From positions 1,798,001 through 1,862,000 of the forward strand of contig NZ_CP016477.1 of NCBI RefSeq assembly GCF_001693275.1: DNA of 64,000 nucleotides, given 5' to 3'. The DNA comes from Picosynechococcus sp. PCC 7117 (GTDB lineage Bacteria; Cyanobacteriota; Cyanobacteriia; Cyanobacteriales; MRBY01). A program made the translations under genes and the position numbers. The notes below the pieces were generated by a model. It did no database searches. It was given only the letters and a program-made list of their open reading frames with translations, and was not told the DNA's origin. Position 1 is the first letter of the stretch. The number at the start of each line of letters is the position of its first letter. Positions 45,880 through 55,591 of this stretch are shown in pieces.

Positions 45880-47133
45880 CTAGGCAACTGTTGCCGTGGC
45901 CAGTTCCTGTTTGAGAATATCTACCTTATCCAAACGTTCCCAGGGAAGATCTAAGTCTGTCCGACCAAAATGTCCATAGGCGGCCACATCCTGATAAAAA
46001 CGCCCATTACGTTGGCTCGGTAAATTGCGCAGATCGAAAGCTTGGATAATCCCCGCCGGACGCAGTTCAAAATGTTTCTGCACGACTTCGAGCAACCGAT
46101 CCTCATCCACAGTGCAAGTACCAAAGGTCTCGATCATCACACTCACTGGACGAGCCACCCCAATCGCGTAGCTCACCTGCACCTCACATTTTTCCGCAAG
46201 GCCCGCTGCGACAATATTTTTCGCCACATAACGGCAAGCATAGGAAGCACTGCGGTCTACTTTAGTGGGATCTTTGCCGGAGAAAGCACCGCCCCCGTGA
46301 CGAGAATAGCCACCGTAGGTATCGATAATAATCTTGCGGCCCGTAAGTCCAGAATCTCCCTGGGGGCCACCAATGACAAACTTACCAGTGGGGTTTACCA
46401 GGAACTTCGTACTGTCACTTAAACCCACCGTTGCCCCGACAAAAACAGGTTTAATCACTTTTTCCAACAGATCCGCCTTGATCTTGGCCTGAATCTCCGT
46501 ATTGTCTGTGAGTGCCCCAATGGTCTCTGTGTGTTGGGTCGAAATCAAAATCGTATCGATCCCCACGGGTTTGCCGTCCTCGTAGATCACCGTTACTTGG
46601 GTTTTACCGTCGGGGCCGAGGTAAGGCAGTTCACCGCTTTTGCGCACTTGGCTCAATTTCAGAGACAAACGATGGGCCAAACTAATCGGGAGGGGCATGA
46701 ATTCGGGTGTCTCGTTGCAGGCATAGCCAAACATTAACCCCTGGTCTCCGGCACCAATTTCATCGAGTTGGTCGTCACTGAGTTTGTCCCGTTGCTCCTG
46801 GGCGCTGGTGACCCCCTGGGCGATGTCGGGGGATTGTTCATCCAGGGCAACCATCACAGAGCAGCTATTGGCAGAAAAGCCATTGTCGGCATTGGTGTAG
46901 CCAATTTCTTTGATTTTCTGGCGAGCCACCTGGATAAAATTCACATTCGCTTGGGTTGTTAGTTCACCCGTAATTAGTACCAAACCGGTATTGGTCACAA
47001 CCTCAGCAGCAACACGGCTACTGGGATCAGCAGCAAGTACGGCGTCTAAAATTGCATCGGAGATTTGGTCACAAATTTTATCGGGATGTCCCTCGGTGAC
47101 GGATTCGGAGGTAAAGAGATAACGACGAGACAA
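45880..47133 (-). CDS. metK: S-adenosylmethionine synthetase
   Basis: Makes SAM from methionine and ATP, feeding the several SAM-dependent methyltransferases of this window. 417 residues. Seen: [20 protein letters not shown] (start), [20 protein letters not shown] (methionine loop), [20 protein letters not shown], and [20 protein letters not shown] (phosphate-binding). C-terminal extension beyond the E. coli length as in cyanobacteria. The leader of about 130 bp shows no SAM riboswitch that I recognise. Confidence 0.98.
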   Translation of the reverse strand: MSRRYLFTSESVTEGHPDKICDQISDAILDAVLAADPSSRVAAEVVTNTGLVLITGELTTQANVNFIQVARQKIKEIGYTNADNGFSANSCSVMVALDEQSPDIAQGVTSAQEQRDKLSDDQLDEIGAGDQGLMFGYACNETPEFMPLPISLAHRLSLKLSQVRKSGELPYLGPDGKTQVTVIYEDGKPVGIDTILISTQHTETIGALTDNTEIQAKIKADLLEKVIKPVFVGATVGLSDSTKFLVNPTGKFVIGGPQGDSGLTGRKIIIDTYGGYSRHGGGAFSGKDPTKVDRSASYACRYVAKNIVAAGLAEKCEVQVSYAIGVARPVSVMIETFGTCTVDEDRLLEVVQKHFELRPAGIIQAFDLRNLPSQRNGRFYQDVAAYGHFGRTDLDLPWERLDKVDILKQELATATVA

Positions 47134-47266
47134 TGTTGTATATCCTCTTGAGTTTAGAAAGTGGACAAGCGGGGTAGTGGCTTTTTATTTTATCTGGTTG
47201 AGTTCCTTTCTCTTTCAGAATTCGGGAGTTTCTGCTGGGCGATCGCCAATTTTCCTGACTGCTAGG

Positions 47267-48259
47267 TTAACCATGCCGCCGTTGGTGCCAGTGCCAAGCG
47301 TGTTGCAAAATAGTTTCTAGATCAGCATATTGGGGTTGCCAACCCAGAACTGTACGGGCTTTTTCACTGCTCCCCACAAGGCTGGGGGGATCACCGGGGC
47401 GACGGTCGGTGGCGATCGCCTTGATCTCTTTGGCGGTAATTTTGCGGGCGGCCTCAATTACCTCTTTAACCGAAAAACCGTTGCCATTGCCGAGGTTAAA
47501 GGCATTGGTTGCCCCGCCTTGCCGTAAATATTCCAGACCTAAAACATGGGCGTCGGCGAGGTCACTCACATGGATATAATCCCGGACGCAAGTGCCGTCG
47601 GGGGTAGGATAATCGGTGCCAAAAATTGAAATACTGTCTCGCTTACCGAGGGCCGCAAAGAGCACCAGGGGGATCAAGTGGGTTTCGGGGTTGTGGTCTT
47701 CTCCTAGGTTGCCCTCTGGGTCTGCCCCAGCGGCGTTGAAATAACGGAACATCACTGACCGCAAGCCATAGGCCCGGTCAAAATCCCAGAGCATTTTTTC
47801 GACCATCAGCTTGCTCATGCCGTAGGGGTTGATCGGGTTTTGGGGATGAGCTTCGGGGATGGGAATTTCGCTTGGTTCGCCGTAGGTGGCACAGGTGGAA
47901 GAGAAGACAAACTGCGTGACTCCCGCTGCGATCATCGCCTCCAGGAGTGTTAAAGTCCCGACCACGTTATTGCGATAGTATTTGGCGGGCGCTGTGACCG
48001 ATTCTCCCACATAGGCATAGGCGGCAAAGTGCATCACCGCATCGATTTTGTGGTCTGCAAATATTTGATCTAACAAAGGGCGATCGCCTGTGTCCCCAAC
48101 GATCAATTCCGCTTTGAGTACCGACGCCACTAGATCTCGATGACCATAGACCAAGTTATCCAGCACGATGACCCGATAACCGCGCCGTTGCAGACTCAAT
48201 ACCGCCTGGGAGCCAATGTAACCCGCTCCCCCCGTGACTAAAACTGTTTTGTCTGCCAT
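47267..48259 (-). CDS. galE: UDP-glucose 4-epimerase
   Basis: Interconverts UDP-glucose and UDP-galactose for exopolysaccharide and galactolipid supply. 330 residues, an extended SDR enzyme. Seen: the NAD-binding VTGGAGYIGSQAVLSLQ, FSSTCATYGEPSEIPIPE, the catalytic Y-x-x-x-K (NPYGMSKLMVEKML), FRYFNAAGADPEGNLGE and DYIHVSDLADAHVLGLEYL. These give GalE rather than a dTDP-glucose dehydratase. It ends about 130 bp upstream of metK on the same strand, though separate promoters are possible. Confidence 0.94.
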   Translation of the reverse strand: MADKTVLVTGGAGYIGSQAVLSLQRRGYRVIVLDNLVYGHRDLVASVLKAELIVGDTGDRPLLDQIFADHKIDAVMHFAAYAYVGESVTAPAKYYRNNVVGTLTLLEAMIAAGVTQFVFSSTCATYGEPSEIPIPEAHPQNPINPYGMSKLMVEKMLWDFDRAYGLRSVMFRYFNAAGADPEGNLGEDHNPETHLIPLVLFAALGKRDSISIFGTDYPTPDGTCVRDYIHVSDLADAHVLGLEYLRQGGATNAFNLGNGNGFSVKEVIEAARKITAKEIKAIATDRRPGDPPSLVGSSEKARTVLGWQPQYADLETILQHAWHWHQRRHG

Positions 48260-48350
48260 GGCTGTCCCCCTGTTTCTCTATCTAAATGACCGCTAGAACA
48301 TTCGTGCAATTAACTGGTTCGGCATCCAATTCTTTTCTCAAATTCAGAAA

Positions 48351-48698
48351 CTAGAATTTAGACACTTTCCCATGGAGCCAATTTACCAGGAGAGTCGGGC
48401 AATTTTTCATAAACCAACGCCAGGCCAAAATCCGAAAAATAGGCTTAGAAAATCGGGCAATGTATTTCGCCAAGCGATTGAGGGGGCGGCGGCGGACTTT
48501 TTTGTTGATTAAATTCACCGAGCCAATGTCGTAGAGGCATTCTAAAACCAGTTTGACCGTGGTCTCTTCCCGCAAAAACATGGTTTCAATGAGCAGCAAC
48601 ATATCCTGGAGGCGTTTCTCTTCAAATTCTTGCTCCTGGACGGTTTTTGTGAGGGGGGCTGTAACCTCGGATTGGACAGTAATTGGGGCTTTGGACAT
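48351..48698 (-). CDS. Conserved cyanobacterial protein, unknown, 115 residues
   Basis: Not assigned. N-terminal 25 residues flexible, then helices: EQEFEEKRLQDMLLLIETMF, REETTVKLVLECLYDIGSV, and a basic stretch (LINKKVRRRPLNRLAKYIAR) ahead of a hydrophobic helix (FRILAWRWFMKNCPTLLVNW). The last segment could lie at the membrane surface. About 90 bp upstream of galE on the same strand. It looks like a real, resident gene, but no function can be given. Confidence 0.7.
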   Translation of the reverse strand: MSKAPITVQSEVTAPLTKTVQEQEFEEKRLQDMLLLIETMFLREETTVKLVLECLYDIGSVNLINKKVRRRPLNRLAKYIARFSKPIFRILAWRWFMKNCPTLLVNWLHGKVSKF

Positions 48699-48830
48699 GG
48701 GCAGATCACAATGGGCGCATTGAAAACATCATAGTGGGAGTTTAGGGGGCCTGTACAAATCAAAACTTTGGCCCACTGCGTGATATTCTGAGAGAAATTA
48801 TTTCTGTTCCTTTTTTGCCAGCCACTGTCT

Positions 48831-49421
48831 ATGTCTTCGCCTTCTTTTGATTCCGGACGGGAGCTTGATGCTCAGGACATCGTTACCCTCACCGATGCCA
48901 TGGGGCGATCGCTAGATTGTTACGTTGAGAATGAAATTACCCAGGATGGCACTGAATACTATTTTTTGATGCCAGTAGACCAGCCAGTGGTGATCCTCGC
49001 TTGGGACGAAGATGAAGCCGAGGAGAGCGATTTACCGGAAACGGAACTGGTTGAAGATCCAGAGGAACTTGCAGAAATTTTCCCCGATGCCAAGGCGGTA
49101 CTGGCAGAACATGATTTAATCCTCCAGGATACAGCCCATGTGATGACCGTTCGTGGTGAGTTGCCCCCCCTGGAAGAGGATAAAATTCTCTCTTTAGAGA
49201 TTGAAGATGATGACTTTGAAGACGAAGAGCTAGAGGCCGAAGAGTTACAGGAATTAGCGCGCTTCTACCACCTCGACCAACTGTATAGCATCTACACGCC
49301 CCTAGAGCCGATTCCTATTTTTGTGAAGGTGACTGAGGATGAAGAAATGGAGATCCTCGAACCTGGGGATCCGATGATCCAAAGTTTAGTTGATACGCTC
49401 CTGCTCCAAGATGCCGACTAA
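48831..49421 (+). CDS. DUF3727 domain protein
   Basis: 196 residues, strongly acidic (many Glu/Asp in about 60-145, such as EEDKILSLEIEDDDFEDEEL). The first part (about 10-65) has a beta strand set with LTDAMGRSLDCYVENEITQD and GTEYYFLMPVDQPVVILAW, the DUF3727 pattern shared by cyanobacteria and plants. The end (YSIYTPLEPIPIFVKVTEDE) is likewise conserved. The stop overlaps the mltG start by 11 bp; adjacency to mltG is common in cyanobacteria, so the two are presumably translationally coupled. Function unknown. Confidence 0.86.
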   Translation: MSSPSFDSGRELDAQDIVTLTDAMGRSLDCYVENEITQDGTEYYFLMPVDQPVVILAWDEDEAEESDLPETELVEDPEELAEIFPDAKAVLAEHDLILQDTAHVMTVRGELPPLEEDKILSLEIEDDDFEDEELEAEELQELARFYHLDQLYSIYTPLEPIPIFVKVTEDEEMEILEPGDPMIQSLVDTLLLQDAD

Positions 49422-50499
49422 TGCGCCCCCCAAAACGCAACCCTTAGCACAGCGAAAACGGGGCTTTCCTTGGTTTTCTGGGATCCTCGCCCTGACAGTG
49501 GGGATCGCCTTTTGGCAGAGTTGGGCCTGGTGGCGGTGGGCGATCGCCCCTGGGGAAAATGCTGACCAGACGGTACAACTCGACATTCCAGTTGGTACAG
49601 GCGCAGCCCAAATTGGCGAAGATTTAACGGCTTTGGGTTTAATCCAATCGCCCAAGGCATGGCAGATCTGGGTAAAGTGGCTCAGGCTCACGGATCGGGG
49701 CGGCAGTCTCAAGGCGGGCACCTATCAATTTCCGCCCAACCAAGATCTCCCGGCGATCGCCCAGCAAATTTGGTCGGGGGACGTGGTACAGACGAGCGTG
49801 ACCATCCCCGAAGGTTGGACGATCCAACAGATGGCAAACCGTTTTGAAGCTCTGGGGTTTTTTCCGGCCACGGAGTTTATTGCGGCGACCCAAACCATCC
49901 CCCGCGAGCAATTTCCCTGGTTGCCAGCAGATTTAACCTCCTTAGAAGGCTTTTTATTTCCCGACACCTATTTTCTCGATACCGCCCAACCCAGTCCCCC
50001 AGCGATTATTGAGCAGATGTTAGGCCAATTTGAGGCGGTGGTCCTGCCCCTCTATGAGGCCGAAACGGTGCCTTTGGATTTGTCCCTCGCGGAATGGGTA
50101 ACCCTAGCGAGCATTGTGGAAAAAGAGGCGGTGATCCCGGAGGAGCGGCCGTTAATTGCCGGGGTATTTATCAATCGCCTGGAACAGGGTATGCGCCTAG
50201 AAACAGACCCAACGGTGGAATATGGCCTGGGCATTCGCCAAACGAAGGAACAGCCCCTGACCCTTGAGCAGGTGCGCACCCCTAATCCCTACAACACCTA
50301 TCTCAATGAAGGTTTACCACCAGGGGCGATCGCCTCACCGGGACTAGCCAGTTTTCGGGCCACCTCCAATCCTGAAGCGACGGACTTTTTATTTTTCGTG
50401 GCCAACTACGACGGCACCCATGTTTTCAGTGAAACCCTGGCAGAACATGAAGCCGCCACCCAACGGATCCGCGCCGCCATCGACGGTGAGACGGAATAG
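49411..50499 (+). CDS. mltG: Endolytic murein transglycosylase MltG
   Basis: Inner-membrane lytic transglycosylase that cuts nascent glycan strands and so sets peptidoglycan chain length. 362 residues from ATG 49411. N-terminal cytoplasmic tail of about 16 residues, one membrane helix (FSGILALTVGIAFWQSWAWW, about 21-40), a LysM-like domain (about 55-130) and the YceG catalytic domain: the catalytic glutamate is in LASIVEKEAVIPEERPLIAG, with FINRLEQGMRLETDPTVEYG and NPYNTYLNEGLPPGAIASPG following. Intact. Confidence 0.95.
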   Translation: MPTNAPPKTQPLAQRKRGFPWFSGILALTVGIAFWQSWAWWRWAIAPGENADQTVQLDIPVGTGAAQIGEDLTALGLIQSPKAWQIWVKWLRLTDRGGSLKAGTYQFPPNQDLPAIAQQIWSGDVVQTSVTIPEGWTIQQMANRFEALGFFPATEFIAATQTIPREQFPWLPADLTSLEGFLFPDTYFLDTAQPSPPAIIEQMLGQFEAVVLPLYEAETVPLDLSLAEWVTLASIVEKEAVIPEERPLIAGVFINRLEQGMRLETDPTVEYGLGIRQTKEQPLTLEQVRTPNPYNTYLNEGLPPGAIASPGLASFRATSNPEATDFLFFVANYDGTHVFSETLAEHEAATQRIRAAIDGETE

Positions 50500-50519
50500 T
50501 TAAAAAAGCAATCGTGACG

Positions 50520-51425
50520 ATGTCTAGCTTGGTGCCCCAGTTAACAGCCGACGGTTCCTATACGTTTTTCTCGGAGGAATTTCAGGAGCATTTTCACTCC
50601 CAGGTGGGGGCCAAACGGGAGGCTGAGGAAAAATTTCTTCTGCCCTGTCGGATCGCCGAACTCGCCCAACAACCCCAACTCCGGCTTTTGGATGTTTGCT
50701 ATGGCTTGGGTCATAATACCGCAGCAGCCCTCACGGAAATTTGGCGCGTTAATCCCCACTGCCAAGTGACCTTATTTGCCCTAGAAAAAGACCAGGCGAT
50801 CGCCCTCGATAGCCTTCAGCAAAATATCCTGGCGGCCTATCCCAAAACGGTAGTTTCCCTACTCCGGGAATTGAGCGAAAATCTTCAGATCGAAACAAGT
50901 CTATTCAAAGCTCAATTGCTCACAGGAGATGCACGGCAAACTATCCAACGGGTGATTCAAGCAGATTTCCAGGCTGATGCTATTTTCCTCGACCCCTTTT
51001 CACCGCCAAAATGTCCCCAGCTCTGGACGATGGAATTTCTCAATTTAGTGGCCCAATGCCTTGCCTCCGACGGCTATTTGGCGACCTATTCCTGTGCGGC
51101 GGCGGTGCGGGTGGCTCTCCAGGCAGCAGGTTTACAGCTCGGCAAAACTCCCGGTGTCGGTCGAAAGTCTCCCGGAACCCTAGCGCGGTTTATTCCTGAG
51201 AATCTGACGCCTTTGTCCCAACAGGAGCAGGAACATCTTCTCACCAATGCGGCGATCGCCTACCGCGATCCGACCCTCCGGGATGACGCAGACACAATCT
51301 TGCAGCGGCGACGGGACGAACAACAGTCCAGCCAGCGGGAATCCACGAGTCACTGGAAAAAACGTTGGTCAGCCCTCAATTCAACTGCGCCCGAAAACGA
51401 TGCACACTCACCGACAACAAAATAA
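50520..51425 (+). CDS. MnmD-type tRNA wobble-uridine methyltransferase
   Basis: 301 residues from ATG 50520; a GTG six bases earlier is also in frame. It corresponds to the methyltransferase half of MnmC (MnmD), which converts nm5s2U34 to mnm5s2U34. Seen: TADGSYTFFSEEFQEHFHS, the SAM motif LLDVCYGLGHNTAAALTEI, the acidic LDPFSPPKCPQLWTMEFLN (D-x-F-S-P-x-x-P-x-L-W, a hallmark) and ATYSCAAAVRVALQAAGLQL. No MnmC FAD oxidase half is attached, as usual outside proteobacteria. Its last 50 bp overlap the end of an ABC permease gene on the other strand. Confidence 0.9.
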   Translation: MSSLVPQLTADGSYTFFSEEFQEHFHSQVGAKREAEEKFLLPCRIAELAQQPQLRLLDVCYGLGHNTAAALTEIWRVNPHCQVTLFALEKDQAIALDSLQQNILAAYPKTVVSLLRELSENLQIETSLFKAQLLTGDARQTIQRVIQADFQADAIFLDPFSPPKCPQLWTMEFLNLVAQCLASDGYLATYSCAAAVRVALQAAGLQLGKTPGVGRKSPGTLARFIPENLTPLSQQEQEHLLTNAAIAYRDPTLRDDADTILQRRRDEQQSSQRESTSHWKKRWSALNSTAPENDAHSPTTK

Positions 51426-52506
51426 TCGCAAACCCTAGCAATGCCAAAATATTCGGCCACAGGGAGTCAATCGCCACCCCTTTAAGAATCAAACTCCGGG
51501 CGATCGCCACATAATGGCGCAACGGATCAAACCACGAGAGAATCTGGAAAAATTTCGGCATACTCTCAATCGGGGCGATCGCCCCCGAAAGCTGGATAAT
51601 TGGCGCATTAAAAAAGAATGACGTTAAGACCACCTGTTGCTGGGTGCGGGATAGAGTTGCCAGTAAAATTCCTAAACCGATACTCACAAAAACATACAGG
51701 CCAGAGAGGGCATAAAAAATCAAAAAATTGCCGCGAAAAGGCAAGTGAAAGATAAATTTTCCTATCGCCGATGCAATTAAAACATCCCCCATTAAAAGAA
51801 TAAATAAGGGGATTATTTTTGCCAACAAAATCTCCCAGCCCGATGCCGGAGTCATGAGTAATTGCTCTAGTGTACCCACATCTTTTTCGCGAATGACAGT
51901 CACTGAAGAAATCAGAGAACCCGTTAATGTTAATACTAAACCAATCACTCCCGGTACAAAGAACCAACTACTGGTTAACCCCGGATTATATAAAAAACGG
52001 CTTTGGGTTTCGACGGGGGGCATTTTAAATTCAGGATTTTTTTGGCGAGTGTATTGATTTACAATTTGATTAATATAGCCATTTGTAATGCCTGCAGTAT
52101 TGGCATCAACCCCATCAATAAAAACTTGTACTTCCGTTGAATTGCCTTGGTTTAAATCTCGATCAAAGTTGGGCGGAATAATTAATCCGGCGGTTAATTT
52201 ACCATTCCGTACTTGCTCCTGTAACTGAGCTTCATTTTTAGGGATTGACTCAATTTGAAAGATGTCATTTTCCGTCAAGGCAGAAACAAATTCACGACTT
52301 TGGGCAGAGTTGGCGTAATCGATTAAACCTAAACTGAGGTGATCGACATTGGGGCTGAGGGCTAAACCAAAAACTAATAATTGAATCGTCGGCGGAAAAA
52401 TTAACAGAAAAATAGATTGGCGATTTTTGAGGATTTGGCGAATTTCCTTGAGGGTTAATGCCCAGAAACGACCATCAAAAAAGCCTTGTAGTAAATTAAT
52501 TTTCAT
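51376..52506 (-). CDS. ABC-2 type permease (YbhR/YhhJ-like)
   Basis: 376 residues, last gene of a four-gene export operon. N-terminal helix (about 25-45), a long extracytoplasmic loop (about 50-175), then five helices from about 175. The family end is seen in LSWFDPLRHYVAIARSLILKG, and the core includes FFVPGVIGLVLTLTGSLISS. VIREKDVGTLEQLLMTPASG is the ABC2-type coupling region (E-x-G-T). Paralogous to the permease directly upstream; 10 bp separate them. Together with the double ATPase and adaptor it forms a YbhGFSR-type exporter. Its 3' end overlaps the MnmD gene. Confidence 0.92.
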   Translation of the reverse strand: MKINLLQGFFDGRFWALTLKEIRQILKNRQSIFLLIFPPTIQLLVFGLALSPNVDHLSLGLIDYANSAQSREFVSALTENDIFQIESIPKNEAQLQEQVRNGKLTAGLIIPPNFDRDLNQGNSTEVQVFIDGVDANTAGITNGYINQIVNQYTRQKNPEFKMPPVETQSRFLYNPGLTSSWFFVPGVIGLVLTLTGSLISSVTVIREKDVGTLEQLLMTPASGWEILLAKIIPLFILLMGDVLIASAIGKFIFHLPFRGNFLIFYALSGLYVFVSIGLGILLATLSRTQQQVVLTSFFFNAPIIQLSGAIAPIESMPKFFQILSWFDPLRHYVAIARSLILKGVAIDSLWPNILALLGFAIILLSVSVHRFRAQLN

Positions 52507-52516
52507 ACATCAATAT

Positions 52517-53623
52517 TTAGTCCGATATCTGCATATTTTTCATGATTTTTGTGGCAGCCTTAAAAAGGATTAAACCAATAATCCCAACCACAATGGGTAC
52601 ATACCAAATACTGCGCCAACCACTACCCCGTACAAAGGCATCACGGGTGAGCAAAATGTAATAGCGAGCGGGAATAATATTGGAGATTAATGATAAGGGA
52701 AAGGGAATATTTTCTAAGCGATAAATAAATCCAGAGAGTAGAAATGAGGTTAAAAATCCGGCGATCGCCGTGCCTTGGACGGCGGCATTTTGGTTGCCAC
52801 CCCGTGCGCCGATAAATAACCCGAAGGACACCGCCGCCGCGAGGTAAATACCTGTGCCGATAATTAATGGCAGGGGACTGGTTTGGAGGCGGATATGGAA
52901 CAACACAAAGGAGATGGTCATCACAACAATGGTTTCGGCGATCGCCACTAGCCAGTACGCCAATCCTTTCCCTAACAGCCATTCCGTAGAACTGAGATCG
53001 GAGGCATAGACCTGCACAGCGGTTCCCTGTTCCTTTTCTCGCACGACTGCAATAGCGGCAAGCATCGACGGAAACACCCAGAAGACGACCCCAAAAATCC
53101 CCGGCACAATATACAGGGCTTCCTCCCGACCGGGATTAAACCAAATTCGCACCCGTGCTTGAATGCCTTCGGGACGCTGGGCATTGGGCAGAGTTTGGAT
53201 AAAAAAGTTGGTTACCGCCCGCACGCTGTTTTGAATCACCCGCGCATTATTCACATCTGTCCCGTCAATCAACGCTTGCACCTTGGCATTGCCCGCCGCC
53301 ACATCTGCCGCAAAGGTCGGGGGAATGACGATGGTCGCCTTGGCTGTGCCCCGATCCAGTGAGGATAACGGCGAAGTTCCAGCGAGGGGCGTGGGGATAA
53401 ATTGATTGGTGGCAAAGAGCCGCTCCACGTAGCTGCGGCTCAGGGGCGAATTGTCGAAATCCTGAATGCTCAGGGGAATATTTTTGGTTTCTAACCGGAT
53501 CGCGTAGCCATAAATTAACAACATTCCCAAGGGCAGCACCAACGCTAAAGCCACCGTGAGGCGATCGCGGCTAAATTGTGCCAGTTCCTTTTTCGCTTGG
53601 GACAAAATTCGTTTTAGGCTCAT
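52517..53623 (-). CDS. ABC-2 type permease (YbhS-like)
   Basis: 368 residues, third gene of the export operon. Layout: an N-terminal helix (ALALVLPLGMLLIYGYAIRL, about 26-45), a periplasmic loop, then five helices from about 175 with VVREKEQGTAVQVYASDL as the coupling motif and GFLTSFLLSGFIYRLENIPF as a late helix. The partner permease downstream has the same architecture, so the transporter is probably a heterodimer. Only 3 bp separate it from the ATPase gene upstream, which indicates tight coupling. Confidence 0.92.
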   Translation of the reverse strand: MSLKRILSQAKKELAQFSRDRLTVALALVLPLGMLLIYGYAIRLETKNIPLSIQDFDNSPLSRSYVERLFATNQFIPTPLAGTSPLSSLDRGTAKATIVIPPTFAADVAAGNAKVQALIDGTDVNNARVIQNSVRAVTNFFIQTLPNAQRPEGIQARVRIWFNPGREEALYIVPGIFGVVFWVFPSMLAAIAVVREKEQGTAVQVYASDLSSTEWLLGKGLAYWLVAIAETIVVMTISFVLFHIRLQTSPLPLIIGTGIYLAAAVSFGLFIGARGGNQNAAVQGTAIAGFLTSFLLSGFIYRLENIPFPLSLISNIIPARYYILLTRDAFVRGSGWRSIWYVPIVVGIIGLILFKAATKIMKNMQISD

Positions 53624-53626
53624 TAT

Positions 53627-55591
53627 TTAACGTAGATCCTCCGCCCGTTGGACTGTGCCGATAAAGGAATCTTCGAGGGTAAAGGGAATGGTGCGCTGGC
53701 TATAAATTTCAATCCCTTCTTGCTGTAAGGTTTGCTGGACAAAATTTAAGTCTTGGGCGGGATTATCTAAAACGAGGTGCAGGCGATCGCCAAAAATCGA
53801 CACCCGCCAATGGGCTAATTTTTCCTTGAGTAAATCCGAACTGTGCTGAATTTGGTTGGTACAAAACTCGATCAATTGTCCCGGTTGCGCCGCCTTAATT
53901 TCTGTGGGGGAACCCTGCGCCACGATCTCCCCCGCCACCATAAACGCCATCCGATTACAATTTTCCGCCTCCTCTAAATAGTGGGTCGTGACGAGGATCG
54001 CCGTCCCCTGCCGCGCAAAATCCCGAATTAAGCGCCAAAATTGCCGTCGCGCCACCGGATCCACCCCCGAAGTCGGTTCATCGAGAAATAAAATATCCGG
54101 CTCGTGCATCACCGACGCGCCAAATGCCACCCGCTGTTTCCAACCCCCCGGTAAACTGCCCGTTGTGATTTTTTCCCGACCGAGTAACCCACAGGTTTCC
54201 AACACCCACGCGATTTTTTCCCGTCGCAATTTTCGGGGAATGCCGTAAACGCCGCAATAAAATTCCAAATTTTGCTGAATACTCAGATCATCGTACAGGG
54301 TAAATTTTTGGCTCATGTACCCAAGGCGCGATCGCACCTCAGACCGATGCAAATTTTCGCTTTCGCCCGCTAACTGTATCAGTCCTGCTGTCGGTGGCAA
54401 GAGACCGCAGATCATTTTAATCGTGGTAGTTTTGCCTGCGCCGTTTGCGCCGAGGAGTCCATAAATTTCGCCGTAGTGGACATCGAAGGTGACATTTTTC
54501 ACTGCCTGAAATTCCCCAAAGGTTTTTTGCAGTTGTTGGGCAGAAATGGCGAGTTTTGGAGCTTTTGGGTTGGCATTTCCCCGTTTTCGGTAATAGGGGA
54601 ATGATTTATACACCGGATCTGCCCCTTGCTGCCGCAGATGGTTTACAAAGACATTTTCGAGGGTCGGTTCATTCGCCTCTAAACTTTGCACCTGAATGTT
54701 CGCAGCGGCTAGGGTTTGCGTAATATCTCGCCGGGCTTGGTCAACGTCGGGGGTCAAAATATCGAGGCGATCGCCAAAGGATTGCACATCGATCACCGTT
54801 TCCGGCGCCTGGTTGCGTAACAATTTTTCCGCTGCGGTTAAGGGAGTCGCCCGCAATTCCAAGCGATGTAACCCTAAATTTCGTTGCAATTCCCCCAGTG
54901 TGCCAAGCTGCTGAATTTCCCCCTCATAAATCAGGGCGAGGCGATGACAGCGTTCCGCCTCATCCAGATAGGGCGTTGCCGTCACAATCGTCACCCCCTG
55001 CGCCGCAATCCCCGCCAGCAAATCCCAAAACTCCCGCCGCGACACCGGATCAACCCCCGTCGTCGGCTCATCGAGCAACAAAATTTTCGGCTGGGCAATC
55101 AACGCACAACATAACGCCAGCTTCTGTTTCATCCCCCCCGACAACTGCCGCGCCAACCGATTTGGAAACTGATCCAAATTCATCAATTTCAGTAAATACC
55201 GATGGCGATCGCCAAATATCCGCTCTGGCACATTCCGTAAGCCCGCCACATAGCGTAAATTTTCCAGAATGCTCAGATCCAAATACAGCGAAAACGTTTG
55301 CGTTAAATAGCCCACATCCAAGTGGGACTCCTGCGGTGTTTTGCCGAGCATTGCCACCGTTCCCGCCGTGGCCCCCATTACCCCCGCCAAAATCTGAAAC
55401 GTACTCGTTTTCCCCGCCCCATCCGGCCCAATCAGCCCAAAAATTTCCCCTGCCTTCACCGAAAAATCAATGCCCCGCACCGCCCGCACCGCGCCATAGT
55501 CTTTCCGCAGTCCCGCCACCTGAATCGTCGTTTCCCCGTAGCGTAACCCGTTGCTAAAAGTTGAATGATTGCTCGTCGCTGTCATCATCAC
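53627..55591 (-). CDS. Double ATP-binding ABC protein (YbhF-like)
   Basis: 654 residues with two nucleotide-binding domains in one chain. First domain: Walker A GPDGAGKTSTFQ, signature RQLSGGMKQKLALCCAL, Walker B LLLDEPTTGVDPVSRREFWD. Second: Walker A GANGAGKTTTIK, signature GSLPGGWKQRVAFGASV (LPGGW rather than LSGGQ), Walker B LFLDEPTSGVDPVARRQFWR. Both catalytic pairs look intact, but the second signature is altered, so the two sites may not be equivalent. It starts with three Met codons (MMMTATS). The gene shares one base with the adaptor gene upstream. Confidence 0.94.
   Translation of the reverse strand: MMMTATSNHSTFSNGLRYGETTIQVAGLRKDYGAVRAVRGIDFSVKAGEIFGLIGPDGAGKTSTFQILAGVMGATAGTVAMLGKTPQESHLDVGYLTQTFSLYLDLSILENLRYVAGLRNVPERIFGDRHRYLLKLMNLDQFPNRLARQLSGGMKQKLALCCALIAQPKILLLDEPTTGVDPVSRREFWDLLAGIAAQGVTIVTATPYLDEAERCHRLALIYEGEIQQLGTLGELQRNLGLHRLELRATPLTAAEKLLRNQAPETVIDVQSFGDRLDILTPDVDQARRDITQTLAAANIQVQSLEANEPTLENVFVNHLRQQGADPVYKSFPYYRKRGNANPKAPKLAISAQQLQKTFGEFQAVKNVTFDVHYGEIYGLLGANGAGKTTTIKMICGLLPPTAGLIQLAGESENLHRSEVRSRLGYMSQKFTLYDDLSIQQNLEFYCGVYGIPRKLRREKIAWVLETCGLLGREKITTGSLPGGWKQRVAFGASVMHEPDILFLDEPTSGVDPVARRQFWRLIRDFARQGTAILVTTHYLEEAENCNRMAFMVAGEIVAQGSPTEIKAAQPGQLIEFCTNQIQHSSDLLKEKLAHWRVSIFGDRLHLVLDNPAQDLNFVQQTLQQEGIEIYSQRTIPFTLEDSFIGTVQRAEDLR

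Noticed and set aside
47134-47266. SAM riboswitch ahead of metK
   Set aside because: The leader is about 130 bp and shows no SAM-I/II-like conserved core that I can recognise.
54898-55557. Plus-strand frame of 219 codons opposite the double ATPase
   Set aside because: Extremely Pro/Ser-rich translation, a shadow of the ATPase codons, no start signals.
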